This document shows, piece after piece, positions 22,400-34,200 of a stretch of DNA of 64,000 nt. The position numbers and the translations under genes are program-made. This stretch comes from Microcebus murinus (taxonomy: Eukaryota > Chordata > Mammalia > Primates > Cheirogaleidae), in NCBI RefSeq assembly GCF_040939455.1, contig NC_134107.1, positions 9,735,537 through 9,799,536 of the forward strand. Direction: 5' to 3'. The notes beneath the pieces were generated by a model. It made no database searches. It was not told the origin of the DNA and saw only the letters and a list, made by a program, of their open reading frames with translations. Positions within the stretch are counted from its first letter, which is position 1. Every line of letters begins with the position of its first letter.

Positions 22400-23860
22400 C
22401 TCTTCGGAGGGGAAAAAAGTAATTAGACTAGCTAAAATGGTCAAGAAACAAAGGGAATACACAGAATAAGAAAATGCAAATAGAGAAACATGAACAGAGA
22501 AAATTAAAAGAATCATGAGAGAATGACTTGATCAGCTAGCTCTATGCAACCAAATTTATAAACTGGGATAAAATGGGTTCTTCCTAAGAAAATGTAAATT
22601 ATAAACTTAGCCCCAGAAGAAACAGAAAAAAGAACAACCCAATTACCATTTTAAAAAAATAGTTAAGTTCTTAAATCAATCCACCTGTCCTGGGCCCAAA
22701 CAGCACGCGGCCAGTGAGTTCACATGGAAATCCTACCATAATTTGAGGGAACAGATAATTCTAATAGCATTTAAGTTGTTTCTGGGCACGGAAACAGTAG
22801 AAGAGCTTCAAAAGTGTTTAGAAAAATATAGTGCAACACTAGTACCAAATTCAATAAAGATAGTACAGAAACTTTACAAACTACTGACCAACCTCTTAAG
22901 ACTATTAATATAAAAATCTAAAATAAAATATTACTGAACACTGCAGATCACTTGATAAATGCAGAAAAAGGATTTAACATAATCTGACATGTTTTCATGA
23001 TAAAAAACACTCACTAAACTAGGAATAAAACTTCCTATAAATAAGGGCGTCTATGAAAAGCCCACCTCTGACACCACGTTTAGTGGAGAGAGACTGGCTG
23101 CCTTCCTCCCGGGTCAGGAACAAGGCAGGTGTTTGCTCTCACCAAGGAAGTTCTAGCCAGGGTGATTAGGCATGGAAAAGAAAGAAAAGGCATCCGGTTT
23201 AGGAAAAAAAGTAAAACTACATTTACAAATAGCATGATCTTATATACAGAAAATCCTAAGGAATCTCATTGAAAAACCATTCCAACTAATAAATGGGTTC
23301 ATCAATGTTGCTGGAAACAAGATCAATGTATAAAATTTAATTGAATTTCTATACACTAGCCATGAACAATCTAAAAATAACATTAAGAGAACAACCCTAG
23401 TATGCAAGGTAATACATATGTGAATTAGCTTGATTTAGCCATTCCACAACGTCTACATATCTCGAAACATCGTTTTGTATACCATAAATATATGCAATCT
23501 TGTTTGTCAATTAAAGAATAACGATAAGAAAAGTGTTCCCGTTGTATAAAAAAGAAAAACAACCTCATCTGTCATAGCAGCAAAAGGAATAAAATTAACA
23601 AAGAAATGCAATACTGGCATGTTAAACACTGCAAGGCATCGTTGAAATGAGAGAAATTAGAAGTCTCAGTAAGTGGCAAGCTATTCCTTGTTATGCATCA
23701 GAACACTCAGCGTTGCTAAGATGGCAACACTGCTCAAACTGAGCTGCTGACTCAGAGCAATCTCCATCAAAATCGGAGCTGGGCGTTTTGCTGTTGCAGA
23801 AACTGCCGAGCTGACTCTGACATTCATGTGGACGCAGAATAACCACAATGACAGGCCATT
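22400..23860 (+). mobile_element. LINE-1 ORF2 remnant
   Basis: Sense-strand relic of the L1 reverse-transcriptase frame. 'tgataaatgcagaaaaagga', 'actaaactaggaataaaact' and 'aagttctagccagggtgatt' appear in consensus order, then 'atgatcttatatacagaaaa' and 'ttctatacactagccatgaa'. Stop codons and frameshifts are everywhere, so no protein is made. It resumes at 24353 after a foreign segment. Confidence 0.85.
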
Positions 23861-24352
23861 TCAAGCCAGTGACACCTGCCGCCTGTCACCAGAAACAGAA
23901 GGCCGAGCACTTCTGCTCACTGAGTCCTGGTAGTCGAGGTATCAAGAAGAACACAGCACAGTCAAGTGCCGGAGAGAACGGCACTTCACTCTCGTGGGGA
24001 AGGGACACAGCAGGACCAAGTCATGGGGGGCGTCGGTCCCCCATGGCCAGCAGGTCCCTCCCAGCAGCCGAGGGGCAATTGAGCCACAGAAAGCTTTCCT
24101 GTGCTGCAGTAGAAGGACCTGGCCCCTCCCCACAGGGGACAGAGATAGCAGTGGGGTTGGCCAGGAGCCAGACACACACTTAGGCAGAACAAAGGAGGAC
24201 AGATTAATTCTGAGACGAGGAGAGACAATCCCACACAAGGTGACAAGCCCGTCTCCCTCTGTCTCAAGGCCCCTTCCCATGTGGCCCAGCAGGTGCCAGA
24301 CTGAATGCCCGAGACTGCTTTTCCCAGCACCACTCAGCCAGGGAAAGAAGTC
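23861..24352. other. Unidentified GC-rich segment inside the L1
   Basis: About 490 bp with no L1 resemblance, sitting between L1 pieces that would be nearly adjacent in the consensus. It is GC-rich and contains 'cctcccagcagccgagggg' and 'ctggcccctccccacagggg'. It may be a solo LTR or an older insertion of a family I do not recognise. No terminal repeats or target duplication were resolved by eye. Confidence 0.4.
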
Positions 24353-25560
24353 TTTCTGATGAGTGGTGTTAGAACAACTGGACATCCACATGCAAGAGAA
24401 ACAAAGCTGGATCCTTCTTTATTAATCTATTATGAATTTTTTGGACCCTATGCAAAAATTAAATGTGGGTCCTAGACCTGAAGGTAAGAGCTGAAATGAT
24501 AAAACTCCTATAAGAAAATATAGGAGTAAATCTTCATGGCCTTGAGTTAGAAGAAGCCTTCTTAGTTTTGACAGCAAAAGAAAAATAGATAAATTGGACT
24601 TCACCGAAATAAAAGACCTTTGTGCTGGAAACAATACCCCCAAGAAAGTGAAAACGTGCCTTACAGAATAGGAGGACAAAATTTTAAATCACGCAGCTGG
24701 TAAGGGACCTGTTTCCAGAATATATAAAGATCTCTTACCCCTCAACAATAAAAAGGCAAATTATTCAATTTAGAGATGGGCAAGATATTTAAAAAGACAT
24801 TTCTTCAAAGAAGACGTACAACTTTCCAATGCACATGAAAGACGCTTAACATCATGAGAAACCGAATCTCTTTAGAGAACTGCTAATCAAAGCCACAGTG
24901 AGCTACCGTTTCCCGCCACTAGCATGGCTAAAATTAAGGACAGACGCTCACAAGTGTCAGCGAGGATGTGGAGAAGCTGGAACCCCATGCATTGCTGGTG
25001 GGAATGGAAAGTGGAATCGTCACTTTCACAAAGAGTCTGGCAGTGCCTCAAAACGCTGACCACAGAGCTACCCTGTGATCCGGCGATTCCGTGCCCACGG
25101 AGAAGTCAAGCGCGTAGCCACACAAAGGCCGACATGGATGTTCGTAACAGCATGATTCATAATATCCGAAAAGCAGAAACATCTCAGGTGTCCGTCCACT
25201 GATAAAACGGAACATCATTCAGCCCTCGCAGGGACGGGGTTAGCTCCGATCCGAGTCGCAACAGGGATGAACTCGAAATCGCGACGGCAGGTGAAAGAAG
25301 CCAGTTAGGGTTAGATCACAAATTGTCTGATTCCATTTTGTCTGGAATAGACAAATCTGTAGAGCCAGAAAGGTTGCCTAAAGCCAGGGGTAGGGGAACT
25401 GGGGCAATGACTGCTAATGGCATTGGGTTTCTTCTGGGGTGATGAAAATATTCTAAACTTAGACTGTGGTCATTTTGTTCAACTCTCTCAACTTAAATGG
25501 GTGAATTTTATGGAACTTGAATTATGTCTCAAAGAAGCCATAAAAAGAAAATGAAAGGAA
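24353..25560 (+). mobile_element. LINE-1 ORF2 end and 3' UTR
   Basis: Continues the L1 above. 'aactggacatccacatgcaa', 'tgataaaactcctataagaa' and 'gaactgctaatcaaagccac' come first. Then come 'gaggatgtggagaagctgga' and 'cattgctggtgggaatggaa'. It ends in the 3' UTR series 'tgaaaatattctaaacttag' and 'taaatgggtgaattttatgg'. It is interrupted by stops throughout. A poly-T run at 25578-25596 follows. Confidence 0.9.
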
Positions 25561-25689
25561 AAAGGAACAGAGAGCTTCTTTTTTTTTTTTTTTTTTAACT
25601 TTGGAGTACATAAGGGCTTCCTGTATGTGAAAAAAGAAAAAATCCATGAGAAAAAAATGAGAACTTTAGCTATACAAAAATTATAACGG

Positions 25690-25800
25690 CAAACAACTCT
25701 CCAATGTAAACTATGTAAAGCCACTTATATCATAGATTAAGGGCTAATTTCCTTAGTATATAAGAGCTTTATCAATCAGCAAGGAAAAATACAAGTCAAT
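25690..25800 (+). mobile_element. Second LINE-1 ORF2 fragment
   Basis: 'gattaagggctaatttcctt' followed by 'agtatataagagctttatca' is an L1 ORF2 motif also present (as 'gtttccagaatatataaaga') near 24710. It therefore belongs to a separate L1 copy. Confidence 0.6.
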
Positions 25801-25806
25801 CTGAGA

Positions 25807-25862
25807 TAGAATATGCTGCAGTAACAAAACGGCCCTCCAAACTGCAAGGGCTTAAAACAACG
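25807..25862 (-). mobile_element. Short LTR-like relic, antisense
   Basis: 'gctgcagtaacaaaacggcc' followed by 'caagggcttaaaacaac' resembles the antisense start of MLT1-type LTRs. It is too short for a firm family. Confidence 0.35.
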
Positions 25863-25864
25863 GG

Positions 25865-26035
25865 TTTTTGTGTGTTTTTTGGTATTTTTAAAATTTTTAT
25901 TCTATATCATTGTTGTACACTTCAGGGTAGCTGTGATTCTGATACATGTATACAGCGTGTAATGATCACATCAGGGTGACCAGGGTACTCGTCACTCCCA
26001 ACATTTATCTTTTCAAAGTTCCAACGGTTTCTTTC
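25865..26035 (-). mobile_element. LINE-1 3' UTR fragment, antisense
   Basis: 'atacatgtatacagcgtgta' then 'atgatcacatcagggtgacc' and 'cactcccaacatttatcttt' is the antisense 3' UTR of middle-aged L1s. Confidence 0.75.
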
Positions 26036-26383
26036 CAGCGCTCGTCGCGTGTCCGTCTGGGGCCCGCGGACGTGCTCTGCTCACGGCTGCTCACGGCTGC
26101 TCAGGGATGCTTTCGAACGTTGCCAGGCGGAGAAGAGAGAGAGCTCTGAGGGTCTCAAATTGTCACCGACGTGTTCACCCCGGTCGTGACACCTTCGTCG
26201 TGACCCCGTGTAAGTTCGCCTCCCTAGACAGCAGAGTTTGGTTGCAAACTTGAATGGCTGCAAATGGAAATACCCCATGCGTGTTCTTCTGCTGTTTGTT
26301 TGGGGCTTTTAAACCCAATCTCCTGTTCCCAACAGGAGCTCACAAACGACCCTCGCTACCTTGCGGCCCGGCACCCCCACCTC

Positions 26384-26583
26384 GGGACGAGGCCACGTGG
26401 CACGGCGCCCCCACCATGGGAGGAGGCCACGGCGCCCCCACCACGGGATGAGGCCACGTGGCACGGCGCCCCCACCACGGGATGAGGCCACGTGGCACGG
26501 CGCCCCCACCATGGGAGGAGGCCACGGCGCCCCCACCACGGGATGAGGCCACGTGGCACGGCGCCCCCACCACGGGGCGAGGA
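26384..26583 (+). repeat. 34/27-bp composite minisatellite
   Basis: Two unit types alternate. A 34-bp unit contains 'ggatgaggccacgtggcacg' then 'gcgcccccaccacg'. A 27-bp unit lacks the 'gtggcac' part and starts 'ggaggaggccacggcgcccc'. The order is long, short, long, long, short, long, so a block of about 95 bp has itself been duplicated. Flanks are L1-derived and unique DNA. Confidence 0.95.
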
Positions 26584-26609
26584 CATGCTGTGTGTGCCCG
26601 TTCTTCTCC

Positions 26610-27020
26610 CACGGGTTGTTCACAGGCGTTTGTGGTCACAAACACAGACACGACGAAAGGCCTTGCCGTGGCCGTGCGCTCCTGGGAATCGCTGGGTCGT
26701 AGGCCTTGTGGCCATTTGTGGCCAGCGGACACCAATTTGTCTTCCAATTTGCACGAGCCCTCCCCCCATCCTCCCTCCGCCCCTCACGTGGAAGCTTCCG
26801 GGTGCTTCACAGGGATGCCGTCGAACGTTGACCCTGGCAGACTCGCTAACTGTCAGCCGCCTTTTGGTGCCAAGCGGAAGTCCCCACAGCCTGGGTGGGC
26901 CTCTCCTGCCGCTCGGGAGCTGCCCCTGCTGACGGTCCCCGATTCCCCTTCTCCGAGACGCAGGCCACCTGCTCTGCCCCCTTTTCTGTTAAACTGCTTT
27001 TGTGTGTCTTTTGAACGTTG
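26610..27020 (-). mobile_element. GC-shifted antisense LINE-1 relic
   Basis: 'tcctgggaatcgctgggtcg' followed by 'gacaccaatttgtcttccaa' and 'tttgcacgagccctcc' parallels the antisense L1 ORF2 order ('ggaattgctgggtca', 'ccaaattgccttcc', 'ccaatttacactccc'). Many A/T positions are now G/C. Boundaries are uncertain. Confidence 0.5.
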
Positions 27021-28364
27021 AGCCTAGGCGCCACCTACTCAGAACAAGTGTAAAGCGTCGAAAGCGTCGCGGGTAGCGGATCGCATGACCAACGCCGCAC
27101 TGCGCCCTGGGGGCCCGGTGTTGGCGGGGCGAGCGCCAGCCCGGGTCCTGCCTCCTGTTTGAACTTTCGGGCTTGGATGGGACTTGAGATATGATTGATG
27201 GTTTCGGAATTTTGTCTACTTTTTTTTTTTTTTTTTGGCATTTCCCTGAATCTCTTCAAAATATTAACGACAGTAAGATAACAAAAACAAACATATCCTA
27301 ATCATGATTGTCACCATTATCAAAAGTACACTTACTCGTTCTTCCTTCAACAAATACCAGGCCCCTGCCGCGTGCCAGACCCGGCTTCAGAAGCAGCGCC
27401 GGGGCTCTCAGAAACTTTCGCTCCTTTTTCTGGCCCCACCTGAGGCCCCTCCCAGTGCACACGCCTTTCCCAGCGAGGGGGCCCGGCACCGCGACACGAA
27501 GCCACACACAAGTCCAGGGCCCAGAGCCCGGGAAGGCAGAGCCCAGGCAGCCACGTCCAGGGAGCCTCAGAGAACTTCAGGGACTCTGCAGAGAAATCCA
27601 GATCTCCTGGGCCGGCAGCCTCCAGACGCCCAAGGTGCGTTAGCAGGTTAGACTCCCCACTGCCGAGACGGAGGCTTATCCCACGCCCCCCCCCCAGGCT
27701 GGACTTCGGGGAGTTCTGAACAACCGTCCTTCCAGCTCTGAAGCGGCCTCGCTGTCCAGTGCTGAGCCGCTCGGTGTAAACAGCTCTGCATCCAGCCGCC
27801 GCGAGAGGTTGCCGGGATGCTACTCCGTGGGAGGTTTATCCGCCGGCCTGCAGAGGGCTCGCAGCGCAGCAAGTGGACTCTGCAGAGTGCCCGTCCTTCC
27901 GGCCGGGCCTCCCTCGCTCCCCGGGCCCTCTGGCTGCCCCAGGAGGGGGCAGGGTGTGGGTCCCCTAGGCCAGGCCCCTCCCCACGCCGAGCGCCGTGCG
28001 AACGGCTCACACAGCCCTGGGAGAGACCGTGGGACGCCGGGGCCAGGGCGCGGGGCCCACTCCGGGGCTCGTTAGCACGGCCCTCCGGGGAGTATTTCCG
28101 GCCCCCGTGCAGGAACGGGGACTGTCCTCTTTCATGTCACTTCTCCGTGCCTCTGGGGCAGTGACCCCAGGATTTGCCGTTTCTCCTGTTTTAAGTTTGT
28201 GGTCATGGTCGGCTGCGTCAGCATTCTTCCCCCAGAGATAGTGAAGTGCGAAGGCCGGGTAACTGTGAGCTGGGGACCCAGGGTGCCCAGGGAAGGACAG
28301 GGTCCCCAACAGAGCAGTCACAGGCCTGATTCCCAGGGCCCCAGGGCACGCCTGTCCCTCTGCA
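27021..28364. other. Unique GC-rich DNA, no gene seen
   Basis: Includes a poly-T run (27221-27236) and a weak MIR/L2-like patch near 27300-27370 ('ttccttcaacaaataccagg'). Open frames are uninformative. Confidence 0.45.
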
Positions 28365-28790
28365 GGAGTCTCCCCAGGGCCTTTGCACGTGCTGTGCCCT
28401 TCGGCCGGATCGCCCGCCCACCCCGCAGCCTGTGTCCTCCGGCAGAGCCAGCTCCTTGCTGAAGAGTCTGCCCAGGGTGGGGCAAGCTGCCCTCCACTGC
28501 TCCCGAGAGAGCAGGTACCACACTGGGCCGAACTGTCCCTCCCGGCAAGGACGAGCCCACGCCCGTGTGACATACCCCCGAGGTTCCAGGGACCTCCCGG
28601 TTCTCCGATATGGTTTTTCATCTGTTTCCATGATATTTGATCAACGTCCACCTCCCCATCGGACTGTGACCTCCAGGAGGGCAGGGCGGTGTGCTTTGCC
28701 CTCACGTCTGTCTCCAGCCCCGCCCAGCAACTGCGGGCAGGCGGGACTCGGCAGCTGCCTGGCAGGTGAATGGTGGATGACACAGGCGTG
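28365..28790 (+). mobile_element. L2 LINE 3' region
   Basis: 'agggcctttgcacgtgctgt' is the hallmark L2 ORF/3' motif. It is followed at 28660 by 'tcggactgtgacctccagga' and 'gggcagggcggtgtgctttg', the later L2 series. The end 'ggcaggtgaatggtggatga' fits the L2 terminus. Confidence 0.7.
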
Positions 28791-28990
28791 GACAGGGCTG
28801 CCAGTGCTGTGGCCGCAGAGGGCAGGGCCAGCCCAGCCACGGCGCCCCAGGCAGCTTCTCCTCCACACGTGAGTGAAGCCAGAGCCCAGGGGCCAGCGGT
28901 GGCTGGAGGCCCCGTCTGCAGGCTGGCGGGAGCCAGGGTCCCAGTGAGGTGCTGAGGCTGGGCCGGCCTGGGCCTCCAGGGGTCTGCCCC

Positions 28991-29033
28991 AGGGGAGGGG
29001 AGGAGAGGGGAGGGGAGGGCAGGGGAGGGGAGG
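28991..29033 (+). repeat. G-run cluster (GGGGA)n
   Basis: Seven runs of three or four G separated by one to four bases in about 43 bp. This satisfies the G-quadruplex pattern several times over. Confidence 0.85.
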
Positions 29034-29950
29034 CCGCGGGAACTCAGGGCACCAGGCGGAGCTGGTGGAACACGTGGCCCCAGGAAAGGAGGGATTGGCG
29101 TGTGGGGTTCCTGCGAAGCCTCTGTGCGCCCCCCCTGGAAGTGGGGACAGCGTGGGAGGGCACTTGCCACGGCGCGTGGACGAGACGGAGAGGACAGGAT
29201 CGGGGGCGCCCAGGGCCCGCCTGCCTCCCCGGGGAAGCCGACCTGAGCGCGGTGGCCGCGACCCGCAGGCCCTGAGGCCGCCCCCCTGCTCCCCTTTCCC
29301 ACGCCTCCTCCCCGGCTGCAGGGACGGCCGGTCCCAGGAGGCAGGCTATTACAGGGACTGACCCCGGCGAAACCCGGAAGGCAGCGCGGGAGTCTCTGAG
29401 GACCGGCCCTGTGAGAACAGCAGGGACGGCCCCCACTGAGAGGCTGAGCGACGCAGCGGCCACCGGTCCTGGCACACGGCTCCTCCCCAGCCCGGCCTCA
29501 GGCCCCCGACAGCCGTGTCCCTCCTCACAGCGTTGGGCCTGCCATTAAAGGACTGGGGCAACTCGCTCCCCGTGGGGGCTGGGGGTCCTTTGAAGGCGGG
29601 AACCAGGTGAGGGCCTCTGTGAGCCCCGCCGGCGCCAGCGGCGGGCGGGCGGGTGTCGGCACAGAGACGTGCTGTTCTCTCTGCATGGCCAGGCGCACGG
29701 TCACACACAGCCTGTCCCGGCGAGAAGGAACCCGGTCTCGCCCCGCGATGCAGATCCCAGCTATGGTCACTTCAGACCTCCAGTCTCCTGACAGACAGAC
29801 GCCCCCCTGGCAACGCCGACTCCCTGTTGATAAAGCCATCGCGCTGCATGTGACAGCAGGGCCCTCCTGTCTGCTCAGCTCCAGGTGTGCCCAGGACAGG
29901 AGGGTCACCTGCCCAGCCCGTCGTGTTTCGTGTGCTCAATATTTATGTTG
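29034..29950. other. Unique CpG-containing DNA, no gene seen
   Basis: GC-rich with moderate CpG. A 431-codon minus-strand frame that ends here (28007-29302) runs through the L2 relic and the G-rich repeat, and so is not credible. Confidence 0.45.
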
Positions 29951-31209
29951 TTAAATATGCAATGTCCAATTTTGAATCAAAAGTTTAGTTCATTATATCT
30001 CAAACAAGAAGCAGTACGTTTAATCAAAGTATGTGCCTAAACTATCCACCCGGGTTATTTTCTTTCTTTTTTTTATTTTTTTGGCCATCTAAACAGCAGC
30101 TTGTTTATGCCAGCAGTGAAGAAGCCTGCAGAGCAAGTGGAGGCTCCAAAAGAATTTTCCACGGCTTGTTGAGAATTGAATGTTTTTCCTTGCAAGTCGT
30201 GGTCCAAAGCCTGGAAGAAGTGGCAGTCAGTGGGTGCAAGGTCTGGTGAATGCGGTAGATGACAGGGAGTTTCCAAGTCCTGCCTCTGCAGTTTGAGCAG
30301 CGCTGTTTCTACAACATGTGGTGGAGCGTTGTCTTGCGAGAGCATTGGCCCGTCTCTGTTGACCAGTCCTGACTGCTTAATCGCAAGCATCCTCATCGTT
30401 ACATCCAATTGGCTGCAGTCGACACCCGCTGTGATCGACTAACCAAGTTTCAGGAAGCCACAGTGGATAACACCAGCACTGGACCACCAGACAGACACCA
30501 CTACCTCGCTTTTGATGGATATTTGGTTTTGGACTCTGCTTTGGCTCTTCATCTTTATCCAACCACTGTGCCGAACACTTGCGACTGTCAGAAAGAATCC
30601 ATTTTTCACTGCACGTAACAATACAGTGTGGAAACGGTTCGCTTTTATGCCGTGACAGCAAAGAAAGGCAAGCTTCAAGGCGATTTCTCTGTTGATGCTC
30701 GTTGGATTCATGCAGGACTCAACTATCCAGCTTCTTCACCTTGCCCATTTGTTTCAGATGGTAACATCAAACCTAGCTGCTAATTCACGCGCAGGTGGAG
30801 ATGGACTCACTTCCACCGCAGCTCTCAGCTCATCATTACCCACCTTGGTCTCAGGCCGTCCATGCGGCTCGTTTTCAAGGTTAAAATCAGCAGAATGGAA
30901 CTTCCTGAACCCTCGTCATTCACCAGCCGCGTCCCTCCCAAACACTCTATTGACATTTTGAGCTGCCTGCGCTGCATTGGCTCCTCGACGGAACTCGTAT
31001 TTGAAAACGACACGAATTTTTGACTTACCCATGGTTTCACAAAAATTGCTCTAAAAACATGTGAAAGATATTCACAAGCCAAAACGAGTGCTTGAAAAAC
31101 TGAGGATGCACCTTCACAATAAGCATAAAACAAGAAGCGTCAAAGTGAGATGTCAGAGGAGTCAACTGTCAAACTTAGTACTCAAGGGAATCGAACATGT
31201 CATACTTAA
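29951..31209 (-). mobile_element. Mariner DNA transposon (Hsmar-like), antisense
   Basis: An approximately 1.26-kb AT-richer block. The ends are inverted: the left 'ttaaatatgcaatgtccaat' resembles the reverse complement of the right end ('aatcgaacatgtcatactta' region), matching about 16 of 22 bases. A TA step is present at both ends, as expected for Tc1/mariner integration. It encodes a broken transposase on the minus strand (see next entry). By sequence feel it is closest to the primate Hsmar1/Hsmar2 group. The exact family needs a consensus comparison. Confidence 0.85.
30073..31032 (-). pseudogene. Mariner transposase pseudogene
   Basis: The minus-strand start at 31032 gives MGKSKIRVVFKYEF, a normal mariner N-terminus, and stops about 40 codons later. 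Shifted frames recover the rest. At about 30590-30610 the first catalytic motif reads CSEKW where mariners have CDEKW, so the first catalytic Asp is Ser. The other two are present: DNAPPH at about 30320 and SPDLAPTD at about 30220, with 34 residues between the two Asp as required for DD34D. The C-terminus ends GINKLLFRWPKK. At least two frameshifts and one lost catalytic residue make it inactive. Confidence 0.9.
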
Positions 31210-34200
31210 TAAAATATCTGGGGAGTGGAAAGGCCTGGCAGGTGAGTGGGGACCCCAGAACCCAGCTAAGCTGGGAAAGGTTCAGGGAAAGGCTCCCAGC
31301 CCAAGTGGGGGAAGGGGCTGGAACACTAAGGGAAACTGAGGCAGAGGCCCAGTGATCACAAGGGGCACACACAGGGAAAGTTCATGATAGGCTGCTGTTC
31401 TCTAGCACTTGGGAGGCCAAGGCTCTAGCTGCACTAACCTGGGGCAGCACCAGCCACTCCAGCATTGCAGGAAGGAAGGAAGGAAATGTGAGTGGAAGAT
31501 GGATGGATGTGTGGGTGATGAATAGTGAATGGGTGGGTAGCCTGGGGGAGGGAAAACCCATAGGTCCAGATTCCATCCTTTTCTTTGCCAGTGTTCTACA
31601 TTATTTTTTTAAAAAAGAGATGAAAACCCAGAGAGGCCAGTGGTCCCTTTGGGCACATGGAACATTCTGGAACGTTCCAGAACCCTCAGGCCCTGGTGCT
31701 CCAAGCACTATAGTTCCTGACAATATCCCCGGGGCCTCACCCCTCTCCCGGCCCCCTGAGCTGACGGGCTCAGCCCGGCTCTGCCCGGGAAACACGGCCC
31801 AGCCCTCCTGTGCTTCAGAGCCCCTCAGGAATTTTCCTGAAATCCCTGGGCGTCTGGTTCCGCAGGTCTGCGGAGGGCCCTGGGCACCAGTGCTTTTAAA
31901 CTCTCCGGTGTTTTCCATGCACAGCCGGGTGGGGCAGCGGTGCCTCTGGGCTGCCAGGACAGCTTTGACCCCTCGAGGCGGGCAGGCTGCGCTGCATGGC
32001 TGGGCAGGGAATTCGCAGTCGGCAACAACCTCGGGAGTGAGAAGGGATGTCCCCCAGCCCTGTCCTCGCCCAGCCTCCACGTGCAGGGACTTCCCTGTGG
32101 ATGTGAGCCCCTGCCCCGCCTGACGCCGGAGAGGGGCACCAGTCCACCCTGGGCCTGCCTCGTCAGGTGACCCTGAGTCACGGGGCGTGTCCGCAGAACA
32201 AAGACCCGGCGGGGAGGGGTGGGACAGGGCGGCGGCCCAGACGTCCAGGAGCGCGACATCTGCGGGCTGACTCACGGCCCAGGGAGCAGCGCCCGCAGGC
32301 CCTCGCCGCAGGGAGTGGCCACGAAAAGGGACAGACTTTAAACAGTTAGGGAAAGAACCCCGTGGCCGCCTGTGCCGCCAGCCTCCCCGAGGGCTGAGCT
32401 CCTGTCCCTAGCAGTGCGCCAACGAAGAGAGGCGCCGGCGACCCGCCCGGGGGCGTGTGTCCAGGAGCGTTGGTGAGGGGCTGTTTGAAGGCGTGCGTAG
32501 AGGAAAGGGAAACCAGCGAGGGCGCCCCGGCCCAGCACTGGCAGCGGCAGGCGGGAGCCCCGAGACGGGAAGTGAGCAGAGCAGGATGAGCCGGGCCTCG
32601 GGAGGGACCACCCAGAGGAAGCGCCCCCTTGGCCACAGGAACAAGGCCATGCGCAGGAGCAGCCAGGGACACATTCCTCAGCCTCTGTCCCCCTGCCCAC
32701 CACTCCCCTTCCCGCCCGACCTAGTGGACAGCGCAGGGCCAGGAGGGGCGGGGCGGCACCCCCTGCTGGTCAGCGCCCCAGGGCACGGGGCTGGCCGGGG
32801 AGGGGGCTCCGTGGGACGCAGGGGGTGGCCTTGCCCTCACACCCTGTCAAGTCCACTGGGGGGAAGAATTTGGGGCAAGCCAAGTCCTGCCTCCACTGGG
32901 CTCGGGGTGCCAAGCCGGCCGGTGCCTCTGCAGAAGTTCCCCCACGCGGCCGGCTCCGGGAGCGAGCTCACACCCCGGAACTGGCCATCAGGGCTTGTCG
33001 GTCAGGCTGCACTTGTTAAGTGACAGCTGCCCCCAGTGCTAAGGGGCAGGACCCCACTGGGGACTTCCAGGTGACTCACACAGGCCAGCCCTGTCTGGGA
33101 GCGGGGAGGCGGGTCTTTGATGACTAACTGGACAGGAATAATGAGATGACGAGGGCCTGCCTTCTTGGGAATGAATGATTTCCCTCCCAAGTGCAAGGCC
33201 AGGTAGGCGACAGGTGACTGACTCTGCCCCGGGTGCCTCAGCGTTGGAGGAGCCCGCAGTGGTCCCCAGGGGAGCCGGAGGGAGGCGGGGGTGGGGGGGA
33301 GGGAGGTGGATGGGCCCAGGGTTCGCCCTGGGGGAGGTGGGCAGTCCCGAGAGTGACCGAGGGGCCTTGTCAGACACTTTGGAAGGTCAGAGAGCTGGGG
33401 GGTTGACAGAGAGCCACACGGCACTGGGGGACAGCCGTTTCTTCGGCAGGAGAATGGCTGCCCAGGCAGGTGCCCACACACAGGTGCAGCCCATGAGGAC
33501 ACGCCCAGCACGACGAGGGCCCACCTGGACAGGGGGGCAGCTGCTTCCCTTTTAGTTCTCCATCATTGCCTATCTTAGCTGGAAGCCTAGAATCTTCCTC
33601 GGGAAGCCACACCCACTAATGTAAGTTGTCTGGGAACCTCAAGACTCACGCAGCCCGAAGGATTCAGTCTTACTTGCAAGTGGAAGCTAGGGGGCTGGAC
33701 GACCTGCCATCAGTCCCCAGAGAGCCTGCACTCGACCGGGCTGTTTCTGCGGCCACCACAGGGTGCCGCTGTGGAACACGGGGCTGGCGCAGCCCTGCTC
33801 CCTGCCGCGGCGAGACCTGCTCGTGTCTCGTGGAGTCCCGGGCTTGGCTCCACAGGGTGTGTGGATTCGATGGCGTGTCACTGCTCCCCCTCAGGAGCCC
33901 CCACCGGCTAGTTTGGCGGGACCAGCTCCCTGCAACCTGGGGCTCGGCTGGGGAGCCTGGGGGGTGGGGTCCCCTTGAACACGTGTAAGTCCCTGAACCT
34001 CAGTTGGAACCGTTCCACCCATCGGAGAGTCTCCCAAGGGGATCAGGGCTCCTGTCCCCTGTTCCCAGGGAGGCTCCTGCTCTGTGGACATATCGGCCAC
34101 GTCCTGCTCAGCAACCAGCCCTTCAGGGGAAGGTCTGGAGGGAAAGAGACTGTCAAGCCACAGAACGTTCCGCTATTCACTCCCTCCAGAGCCCATGACA

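Noticed and set aside
28007..29302. Minus-strand frame of 431 codons
   Set aside because: Runs across an L2 relic and a G-run repeat, with no domain.
31400..31450. Alu-head-like text 'agcacttgggaggccaaggc'
   Set aside because: Only about 20 bases resemble an Alu and the flanks do not continue it.
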